A DNA stretch of 13,343 bases, from positions 1-13,343 of the forward strand of contig CAXKVR010000845.1 of assembly GCA_964058845.1 (NCBI GenBank). The letters are read 5' to 3'. Both the position numbers and the translations under genes were made by a program. This DNA is from Carex sylvatica. Taxonomy: Eukaryota > Streptophyta > Magnoliopsida > Poales > Cyperaceae. The notes beneath the pieces are model-generated. The model ran no database searches and was not told the origin of the DNA. It saw nothing but the letters and a program-made list of their open reading frames with translations. Below are positions 7,555 through 13,343 of this stretch, piece after piece (position 1 is the stretch's first letter; each line of letters starts with the position of its first letter).

Positions 7555-7960
7555 CATAGCCTAAGGTCAAGAAACTTAAAACCAAAACTGAAAACTGAAA
7601 CTTAAAACTAAAAATGAAACCCGTATTATGATGTATGTACCTCAGAAAAAGCAAAACTCAAAACATAAAAATTAAAAAAAATATCAAAATATATGTTAAA
7701 AAAACTATAAAATTTTAACCACTACAAAAAAAAAATCATAAACCTAAACTCAAAGACCTAAGGTCAGAAAAAAATCAATACTTAAAACTAAAAATAAAAA
7801 ATAAAAAATTACTATACCTCAACCTCAACCTAAACTCAAAACACCTTAAAAATAAACCTAAACCTAAAGAACCAAGCTCTAGAAAAAAAAATTGAAACTA
7901 AAAATTTTAAAAATATCAACATTACAGTAACCCACTAAGAAACTTTATCCCCTACAAAAC
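7555..7960. repeat. A/C-rich low-complexity tract with CCTAAAC-like words
   Basis: Four hundred bases are dominated by degenerate repeats of AAAACTAAAA, CCTAAACTCAAA and CTCAACCTAAACC. Some words resemble the plant telomere unit CCCTAAA, but none runs as a true tandem array. There is no coding signal. On the minus strand this would be a T/G-rich stretch of the putative transcript, probably intronic. Confidence 0.55.
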
Positions 7961-8194
7961 CACCTAAAAACTAAGCAGTATATAACAAAAAATACTACAG
8001 TAAGATCTAGACCTAGGTATTTAATATATATCGGTAAAAAGCACTAGAAGTTAAAACACTACATAAAAACTTAGTAAGATCGCGACCTACATACACAGAG
8101 AGTGCTAGCGAGGAACCTTGGGACTTAGGTGAGAGAGATAGCTTAGATGGCGACCAGTTATTCCTAGTGAGAGAGAGTAAAGTTGCAAAATTTG

Positions 8195-8240
8195 AAATTG
8201 GAGGAGATGAAACGATCCAAAGTAAATTATATATTTCTTT
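8195..8240 (-). promoter_or_regulatory. Possible TATA-type promoter of a minus-strand transcript
   Basis: On the minus strand, AAATATATAATTT (about 8224-8236) is followed about 60 bp downstream by a pyrimidine-rich stretch (ACTCTCTCTCACTAGG, near 8165-8180), as in many plant 5' leaders. A transcript starting near 8200 would run leftward through the CT-rich leader and the A/C-rich tract to the exons at 7065-6623. TATA-like sequences are frequent in AT-rich DNA, so this is only suggestive. Confidence 0.3.
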
Positions 8241-8681
8241 TAAGTTACAAATTATAAAATATAATAATTAATCTGTTTTACTGTCGAATTTTAACCGATG
8301 GCGATGTTAAACGAAAAGTCAGGAAGTCGTATACTTCAATTTACTGTGGAATGCTATGTAAAGTTGACCTAAAGTATTGCAAATTTTATGTTATCAACTG
8401 GATGGTCCGATATGTAATTATTTGAGTTAATATTCGTGCTATCTCAGATTTGACTTCTGGATTTGAACTTGAATTTTTATGTTACTTTATATAGATTCAT
8501 GCTCTTAAAAAAGACCCGACGGATCATATATGGGTATATCATATAGATGCATGCACTTAATTAATTAAAACGTCTCTTGTATATGTTGTGTGTATATATA
8601 TAATGGATGATTAGGAAATGTAATTGAACAGAAAAATTATTGTTATAAATTCATCATTGTTATTAGTTCTGGTCTTACGCA

Positions 8682-8948
8682 ATGATATTTGATTACATAA
8701 GTAATTTGTCAGACGATTTACTTCTCATTATCTTAGGGCTACTCACGACCGACGAGGCGGTGCGGACGTGCGTGTTGTCTAAGAGGTGGAACAACATACT
8801 GTGGACCTCTTTGCCTTTCCTCAACATCAATGCTAGGCATTCTAATGCCCGATTTTCCATGGAGAGGATCATTGCTTTACTCCATAAGATTAAAGATGCA
8901 TGTATTATGGAGTTACACCCGAAGTGTGATCTGTGCCTGGTATTGTAG
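8682..8948 (+). pseudogene. F-box gene 5' fragment captured inside the CACTA element
   Basis: The 88-residue frame begins with an F-box: residues 4-45 contain DYISNLSDDLL, IILGLLTTDEAV, RTCVLSKRW and LWTSLP, matching the N-terminal box of plant F-box/LRR and FBD proteins. F-box proteins bind SKP1 and bring substrates to an SCF ubiquitin ligase. These plant proteins usually have 350-500 residues with leucine-rich repeats and often a C-terminal FBD domain; here nothing recognisable follows residue 88. A GT donor at 8940-8941 (CTG then GTATTG) may be the original exon 1 boundary, so the piece looks like exon 1 alone. The box has one extra residue (RWNNILW instead of the usual RWRNLW spacing). 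The reading frame is open, which suggests recent capture or little decay. Confidence 0.75.
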
Positions 8949-8957
8949 TTTTTTTTA

Positions 8958-8981
8958 CTAATATATATATATATATATATG
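8958..8981. repeat. (AT)n microsatellite
   Basis: About eleven AT units directly downstream of the F-box fragment. Confidence 0.8.
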
Positions 8982-9097
8982 CTCAATTCTATAGTTTAAT
9001 TACTCTCACATGTTTTTAATTTTACAATTACTATTATTAATCCAAACATATAGGACCCGCCATGAATAATTTTGTCTTCAATTTATTTTGTTTGATC

Positions 9098-9276
9098 AAT
9101 AATTTTCAAAGTGGCTTAATAAATAGTAAAAAAATTCAGAAAAATGTAAAATTTGATCTCCAAGCACATATTAATATGGAGAACAAGATGAATGGTTCAG
9201 ATCGACTTTTTGAATTTTAAAATTTCAAATTTAGACCGTATGTATTTCAGCCCATATGCATACGAATGCACATTAG

Positions 9277-9309
<33 letters not shown>
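9098..9309 (-). mobile_element. MITE arm, inverted partner of 5733-5937
   Basis: The complement of this stretch reproduces the arm at 5755-5935: TCGATCTGAACCATTCATCT, then GTGCTTGGAGATCAAATTTT, then TTACTATTTATTAAG. It ends outward in a (CT)n run, mirroring the (GA)n start of the left arm. GTGGCTTAATA (9111-9121) also occurs in direct orientation at 5925-5935. It could be the second half of one MITE or a separate copy in opposite orientation. Confidence 0.6.

Positions 9310-9349
<40 letters not shown>
9280..9349. repeat. Compound (CT)15(AT)20 microsatellite
   Basis: An uninterrupted CT run (9280-9309) passes straight into a TA run (to about 9349). Such tracts often border MITEs of this type and vary in length between individuals. 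Confidence 0.9.
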
Positions 9350-9609
9350 CTCTCTTGGTTAATTACGAACTTTTCTGTTAAAAAAATATAACACAAAAGT
9401 TTCAATTGATATGGTTAATGATCCTTAATTAGATATCATTGAGTTAGGATTATGTATGTTATTAAATAATTATTTTCTTATAATTATTAAATTGGATATA
9501 TATAGTCATTAAATGTGTTTTTTATAGTAGTAACACCATCAGTTAAATTGATGTATCTGCATGACCAATATTTTAATTATTTAATTATCATAGGTGCCAA
9601 TTAAAAATA

Positions 9610-9933
9610 CAACATCGGTTCATTAAGGATACCAGACAGTGTTGATCAACCCAAAACCAACGGATCATGGAACAGTTAGATGGTAAAAGTAACCCCCTCG
9701 GTGCCATCGACTGGTTAGCCGAACCAATGTTCAAGAGTCACTCAATACTAACTGTTCGTGAAATTTAACCGATGGCAAAGGAGGGGGTCCATCAATGCCA
9801 TCAGTTTGTTATCCATAACTGATAGTACAAAGTTCAACGTAATTACAGTGGTGCCACTCGTGATGAGCGCCATCTGTGCAGATGCACATCCAATGGTAAA
9901 GGGGCGGTAAGAAAAATATTTTTTGTAGTAGTG
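9610..9933 (-). repeat. Right subterminal repeat region of the CACTA element
   Basis: It contains ACATCGGTT near 9613, GGTGCCATCGACTGG near 9700, CCGATGGC at 9769, ATGCCATCAG near 9796 and GCGCCATCTG near 9867. These are the same words as in the left subterminal region, in both orientations, and they lead into the terminal repeat at 9920-9933. Confidence 0.7.
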
Positions 9934-10208
9934 ATTCATCAAAATTTAATAGAAGTACAGTATTTTATTAACTGAGAAGTAAATTAATCTAGGTAGTAAA
10001 AAACTTGACAAAATGTTTTAATTGAGACGCAATATAAAATAATGGTATCGGATCCTAATTCTTTGCCTAGACTTTGGGTAAATATTTTAAGAGAGCATTT
10101 TTTATTTCATACAACGCACGGATTATATGGAGTGTCGTTTTAGTTCTATAGTTTGTATGTTGTAAGAAGTCAAATCTACTCTGTTAAAATTCTTCACCTA
10201 AAGTTTGA
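9934..10208. other. No gene seen; right flank of the CACTA element
   Basis: AT-rich sequence without frames, repeats or RNA genes that can be recognised. Confidence 0.5.
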
Positions 10209-10758
10209 GCTCAGCCTAGGGGTTTGCTAACGGGTACGGGCTGGGCAGGTAGGGTATACCCGGGGTCGGGTATGGGTATGGGTCGGGTACGGGTATCACG
10301 GGTATACGGGTATCACGGGCCGGGTATCACGGGTATTTTTTTCAAAACCCGTACCCTACCTGTCTTATACCCGTGCCCGTGGTACCCTTGACGGGCAGGG
10401 CGGTCCGGGTAGGGTACCCGGTCCGGTTTTTTTTTTTTTTTTCTCTGTTTTCTTTCTGTTTTTTTTTTCTGGCAGCAAATTCGAAATTTCAAAAAAATTT
10501 GAATTTTTAACGGGTCGGGTACGGGTACGGGTACGGGGTCGGGCGCCGGGTCGGGTCGGGCGGGTACGGGCGTAATTCAGGCCGAGTTTGCCCGGGTATT
10601 GAACCAAATAACCGTACCCTACCCGTTTTATGCCCGTACCCGTGTACCCGTTTACCCGACCTATACCCGGGCTCGGACACGGGTACCCCGGGTACCGAGC
10701 ACGGGCGGGTCGAATACGGGCCGCCCAACCTGGATTTTTGCAACCCACTAGCTCAGCC
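10209..10758. mobile_element. Non-autonomous hAT element, CGGGT-repeat family, copy 2
   Basis: A perfect 8-bp duplication GCTCAGCC (10209-10216 and 10751-10758) flanks a 534-bp body (10217-10750). The ends are TAGGGGTTTGC on the left and, read inward, TAGTGGGTTGC on the right, typical hAT-type inverted ends. The internal plan equals copy 1: GGGTACGGGT repeats, a CCCGTACCCTACC complement block, a T-rich tract, a single GAATTTTT unit, then a second GGGT block and its complement ending in CCGGGCTCGG. It is 128 bp shorter than copy 1, mainly because the T-rich minisatellite is not expanded. The perfect duplication suggests it is the younger copy. Frames through it are repeat translations, not genes. 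Confidence 0.9.
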
Positions 10759-11159
10759 AACATTAATGAATCCATATCAACCCAGGTACCTGAGTTACAA
10801 GCTATAAATCTGGACTATTCTTTTCATGTGGTACGAATTCATGTGGTGCAAGCTATAATACATATTGACTTTCTGATTGTAAACGGAGTTCATTCGGTCC
10901 TCGCTTAAAACACAGGAAGATCTTTAATATTAGTGCAGATTTAATTCGTACAAATTTTATGCATTAACTCAAAAAATTCATTTTTGAGTTAATGCAGACG
11001 ATACGAATTCCTTTTGCCCGCCAGTAGGAACTACTACTATGCAACTCATTTCCGAGTTTGGACCTAGAGAATTAAAGACAATATTTTATTTTTTTGATGA
11101 AAAAGACAAAATTATTGATATCATTTTTTTCGCTAGAAAAATAGAGGTCTAAATGTGCA
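10759..11159. other. Non-coding spacer with one strong hairpin
   Basis: No recognisable frame. An ATGTGGTRCRARYT-type word occurs twice at 10825-10855, and the hairpin at 10943-11009 shares its ACGAATTC word. Confidence 0.45.
10943..11009. repeat. Hairpin with perfect 16-bp stem and 5-base loop
   Basis: TGCATTAACTCAAAAA (10960-10975) is the exact complement of 10981-10996, around ATTCA. After an asymmetric bulge, AATTCGTA (10943-10950) pairs with 11002-11009. No T-run terminator or gene context applies in a plant nucleus. A foldback element or small-RNA precursor is possible. Confidence 0.65.
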
Positions 11160-11294
11160 CACTACTATTCTACTACTGAATAAAAAATTGCATACGAACA
11201 TAAATGGAGAAGACTTTCTGCCGTGTAGAGTGTGAGGATATAGAAATCTTTGACTAAATATATACAGATATTTATCCATGTGCGATTAGAAGAA

Positions 11295-11485
11295 AGCTAC
11301 ACGGATTACTACATAAATCCGTGTACAATTCCTTGCCTGTGGTGCTCTTTATTACCGAGTTACACGGATTATTACATAAACAGCCATGTACGATTACTAT
11401 TTTTACACGGACGTTTAGTTAAATATCTGTATACAATTACTATTTCTACACGGATTATTACATAAACAATTGTGTACAATTCCTT
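11295..11485. repeat. Left subterminal repeats of the second CACTA-like element
   Basis: ACACGGATT or ACACGGACG occurs four times on the plus strand (near 11299, 11364, 11406 and 11449). It alternates with its complement as ATCCGTGTACAATT or variants (near 11326, 11384, 11430 and 11470). ACACGGATT and AATCCGTGT near 11299-11326 form a perfect 9-bp hairpin. TTACATAAA follows several copies. Confidence 0.7.
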
Positions 11486-11530
11486 AAAAAATTACATATA
11501 TCAATTACGTTTAGCTAATTAAAAATAAAT

Positions 11531-11690
11531 AAATAATATATATAACCTATGTGCCGAATTGAGAATTCAGCACATAGGTGATCCTTTCTTGTTGAGATCT
11601 TATAGGCCGAATTTGATACTTTCTTATTAAAATATATATAACCTATGTGCTGAATTGGAAATTCAGCACATAGGTGATCCTTTCGAGTTG
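11531..11690. repeat. Two direct copies of a 33-bp palindrome, 96 bp apart
   Basis: CCTATGTGCYGAATT, a three-base spacer and AATTCAGCACATAGG occur at 11546-11578 (one mismatch in the stem) and 11642-11674 (perfect 15-bp stem, loop GGA). Both copies are preceded by TATATATAA and followed by TGATCCTTTC, so the repeat unit extends past the palindrome on both sides. The inner sequence could form cruciforms or a stable RNA hairpin. The frames through it are low-value. Confidence 0.8.
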
Positions 11691-11871
11691 TTAACCTGCA
11701 ACGTTTGAAACAAACCAAAAAACAAAAGTTAGAATTAGTAGGACACAATATTAATAACATAAATTAGAATTAAAACACATTTTATAAAAAAATTAAAGAA
11801 ATTAGAATTAACTTCACCTTTCTGGTCATAGCTAGAGTCATTCTAAGGTATTATACTTTTTAACATTCGGC

Positions 11872-12075
11872 TTATGCCCTCTGACAACCATTTGTATAAA
11901 ACAGTTGTTTAGCGCTCTCTAAATGACTCCTTTTGCACAGGCCCTTTAACAAGGTGTTGTAACAAGCTAGATCAGGCTCGAGCCCTTTAGAAATCAAGCC
12001 CTGCATTATATCCCTCGTTGCATCAATGTAATTCCGAACATCAGGCACAACACCTTTGGAACTCATGATAGCCAA
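11872..12075 (-). pseudogene. Pentatricopeptide-repeat (PPR) gene fragment
   Basis: The 67-residue minus-strand frame contains a good PPR motif at residues 31-63: GLEPDL, then CYNTLLKGLCKRSHLESAKQ and LF. A partial motif precedes it (KGVVPDVRNY, then IDATRDIMQGLISKG). Between PDVRNY and IDATRD about 15 residues of a normal 35-residue unit are missing, so the captured piece has an internal deletion. PPR proteins usually have 400-900 residues and act in mitochondria or plastids as RNA-binding factors. There is no targeting peptide or stop-to-stop protein of that length here. The frame is preceded on the minus strand by GCTTAATTAG, a plausible splice acceptor just before the TATTGGCTATC leading to the ATG. 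Confidence 0.75.
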
Positions 12076-12122
12076 TACTAATTAAGCAATAATAATTAGT
12101 AACATAAAATTAGAGAAAGAAA

Positions 12123-12126
<4 letters not shown>

Positions 12127-12163
<37 letters not shown>
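12127..12163. repeat. (AT)18 microsatellite
   Basis: An uninterrupted AT run upstream of the PPR fragment on the minus strand, in a position that would be 5' leader or intron of the putative transcript. Confidence 0.9.
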
Positions 12164-12167
<4 letters not shown>

Positions 12168-12289
12168 ACTAATTAACTTTAGCAAGATAGAGAGAAGAAA
12201 TACAAATTAACTTCAAAAATCTCAGATTCTAGTTTTCTTGTATGCAGAAATCAGACCAACATTCAATACAGAGAAAGAGAGATTATTAA

Positions 12290-12326
12290 TTGATCAAAAC
12301 GACGCTGAAAGAATGCCTTTTATATA
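12290..12326 (-). promoter_or_regulatory. Possible TATA-box promoter upstream of the PPR fragment
   Basis: TATATAAAAGG on the minus strand (12316-12326) matches the plant TATA consensus well. It is followed leftward by a CT-rich leader (AATCTCTCTTTCTCTG, near 12270-12285). A start near 12290 would give a transcript running through the PPR frame about 215 bp downstream. The inner edge of the subterminal repeats is where CACTA promoters are usually found. Activity is unproven. Confidence 0.45.
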
Positions 12327-12349
12327 ACCAAAAATCTAGAAGAACATTT

Positions 12350-12635
12350 CTATACGGATTTTTAAGTATAAATCTGTGTAGCTCTCTCAAAACTTTCTAC
12401 ACTGTTATCTCACAAGCTTTCTACGCTGTTATTTAAACAAACATCCGTGTACAATTCCTACATTTTCTCACGGTTCTTTAATTAAATATCTATGTAGCTC
12501 TCTCAAGGCTTTCTACACTGTTATTTAAACAATAAGCCGTGTACATTTCTTAATAAACGTCCGTGTAGCTCTCTCACGGCTTTCTACACTGATTCTTTAA
12601 TAAATATCCATGTAGAGATCTCACAGATATTTCAG
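12350..12635. repeat. Right subterminal repeats of the second CACTA-like element
   Basis: GTAGCTCTCTCA followed three bases later by CTTTCTACACTG occurs three times (from about 12378, 12494 and 12565). It is interspersed with ATCCGTGTACAATT (near 12451), GCCGTGTACATTT (near 12536) and GTCCGTGTAG (near 12559). The CCGTGTA core is shared with the left subterminal region, mostly in the orientation expected for the opposite end. Confidence 0.7.
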
Positions 12636-12744
12636 GCTTCCAAAAAATTATAATTTTTATAGAGTTTTTATATAATTTTTATATAAAATTATCAAATCTA
12701 TATACAATTTGTAGTGTACAATGATCATTTATGTAGTAGCGGTG

Positions 12745-12931
12745 ATAGCTTAATTTTTAGCTCCCCGACAATTCTATAAATTGGACGATGCTCAAAATTT
12801 TGTAGAAATTTTGGACTTGTTCTCTGACACGAGTCATTAGTTACTTCACACTAATTAATTTGTACCAATCAATGCTTCTATAGGTTCGAATAAAAATTAA
12901 AAATCAATAACTTTTTCCATATAATAAAGAT
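12745..12931. other. No gene seen
   Basis: AT-rich spacer between the second CACTA-like element and the last MITE, with no recognisable feature. Confidence 0.5.
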
Positions 12932-13315
12932 GAGAATGAGTTTATGGTGCTATGTATAGCACGGATTGGTCTGTAATACGGATTAATATTTTCGTTTTTA
13001 AAATTCTAAATATCAATTCAAACCATTCAACATGATTCTCATATAAATATGTACTTGCAGATCAAATTTTATTTTTTTAAAAAAAATTACTATGTTTTAA
13101 AAAAGGTAGAAAATCACTGATTTTAAATGGTCTTGAATTTTCAGATCAAGTGATTTTACATCTATCTTAAAATATAGTAAATCTAAAAATATAAAATTTG
13201 GTATGCAAATAGTCATATGAGAATCATGTTAAACAGTTCAGATGAACCGTTAAAACTTTGAAAATGAAACTATTGATTCATATTACGAACCAGTCATTGT
13301 ACCATAGACTCACTC
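12932..13315. mobile_element. Foldback MITE related to those at 1618 and 5938
   Basis: The left end GAGAATGAGTTTATGGT pairs with the right end, whose complement reads GAGTGAGTCTATGGT. Pairing continues inward over about 170 bp with moderate mismatches to a centre near 13120. The inner arms carry the shared AACCATTCAACATGATTCTC and AGATCAAATTTTATTTTT blocks of the family, while the outer 60 bp differ from the other copies. It has no coding capacity. Target duplications are not clear. Confidence 0.7.
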
Positions 13316-13343
13316 GGTGATGAAGTCAAACTTTTCAACTTTT

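Larger units (their letters stand above)
5283..9933. mobile_element. Non-autonomous CACTA (En/Spm-type) element, 4.65 kb
   Basis: The left end CACTACTACAAAAA (5283-5296) has its exact complement at 9920-9933. Flanking trinucleotides AGT (5280-5282) and ATT (9934-9936) differ at one base, so the 3-bp duplication is imperfect. CACTA elements carry short subterminal repeats. Here CCGATGGC or close variants occur at 5396, 5517 and 5593 on the left and 9769 on the right, together with GCCATC/CATCGG complements at both ends. No frame matches a CACTA transposase, so mobility would need help in trans. The interior holds MITEs, a small two-exon frame, an F-box gene fragment and microsatellites. A stray CCGATGGCGAT at 8295 suggests the right end was once nearer, with 8340-9600 added later. 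Confidence 0.85.
11160..12744. mobile_element. Small CACTA-like non-autonomous element carrying a PPR fragment
   Basis: The left edge reads CACTACTATTCTACTACTG (11160) and the right edge, read inward, CACCGCTACTACATAAATG (from 12744). Both are degraded versions of CACTACTAC. Clustered subterminal repeats with an ATCCGTGTA core lie inside both ends (11295-11485 and 12350-12635), as expected for CACTA elements. The exact ends and 3-bp duplication cannot be fixed, because alternative starts exist within 10 bp. The middle holds two palindromic repeats, a PPR gene fragment, a long (AT)n run and a minus-strand TATA box. No transposase was found, so it is non-autonomous and probably old. Confidence 0.6.

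Noticed and set aside
7850..7872. Interstitial telomere repeat
   Set aside because: CCTAAACCTAAA-like words are degenerate and embedded in a general A/C-rich tract, not a CCCTAAA array.
8693..8986. 97-residue minus-strand frame opposite the F-box fragment
   Set aside because: It is the shadow of the F-box frame plus an (AT)n microsatellite (poly Tyr-Ile).
5938..9112. Single large Mutator-like insertion with GTGGCTTAATA as an 11-bp duplication
   Set aside because: No matching inverted ends are found at 5938 and 9110, and the word is part of the MITE stem itself, so two MITE copies would also show it.
9748..9942. 64-residue minus-strand frame at the CACTA right end
   Set aside because: It lies wholly within subterminal repeats and the terminal inverted repeat.
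10630..10908. 92-residue plus-strand frame leaving the second hAT copy
   Set aside because: The first half is CGGGT-repeat translation and the second half is unrelated flank with no domain.
11250..11485. CRISPR-like array of short repeats
   Set aside because: Repeats are in both orientations, unequal in spacing and in a plant transposon context; they fit CACTA subterminal repeats.

Overview
This window looks like non-coding nuclear DNA from a flowering plant. It is strongly AT-rich and built almost entirely of layered transposable-element remnants. Plant origin rests on an F-box gene fragment, a pentatricopeptide-repeat (PPR) fragment, a CACTA element with CACTACTACAAAAA ends, and hAT and Mutator-like miniature elements with typical duplications. 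The species cannot be named from the sequence. No intact, full-length host gene was found.

Layout. Bases 1-1560 hold no gene, only a short inverted repeat and one worn element terminus. Bases 1618-1955 are an AT-rich foldback MITE. Bases 2273-2483 are a miniature element with a perfect 9-bp target duplication. From 2649 to 4265 lies a nest of remnants: a worn hAT end, a GC-rich CGGGT-repeat hAT element (3196-3857, near-perfect 8-bp duplication), and a 60-bp tandem repeat. A further element with CGCTATAGCG motifs (4312-4873) follows.

Bases 5283-9933 form a 4.65-kb non-autonomous CACTA element with matching 14-bp terminal inverted repeats and CCGATGGC-type subterminal motifs at both ends. It carries MITEs, a small two-exon minus-strand reading frame, two long RNA-foldback sequences and a fragment of a host F-box gene. 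No transposase domain is recognisable in it.

Bases 10217-10750 are a second CGGGT-repeat hAT copy with a perfect 8-bp duplication. Bases about 11160-12744 form a second, smaller CACTA-like element. It has ATCCGTGTA-type subterminal repeats and two tandem 33-bp palindromes, and encloses a PPR gene fragment downstream of a minus-strand TATA box. A MITE of the same family as those at 1618 and 5938 closes the window (12932-13315).

The main biological point is that two unrelated CACTA-type elements within 8 kb each enclose a piece of a member of a large plant gene family (F-box and PPR), as in Pack-CACTA transduplication. Each also has a TATA-like signal on the minus strand. In the first element that signal could drive the small two-exon frame, while the F-box fragment lies upstream of it on the opposite strand. 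In the second it lies upstream of the PPR fragment on the same strand. Whether any of this is transcribed cannot be seen here.
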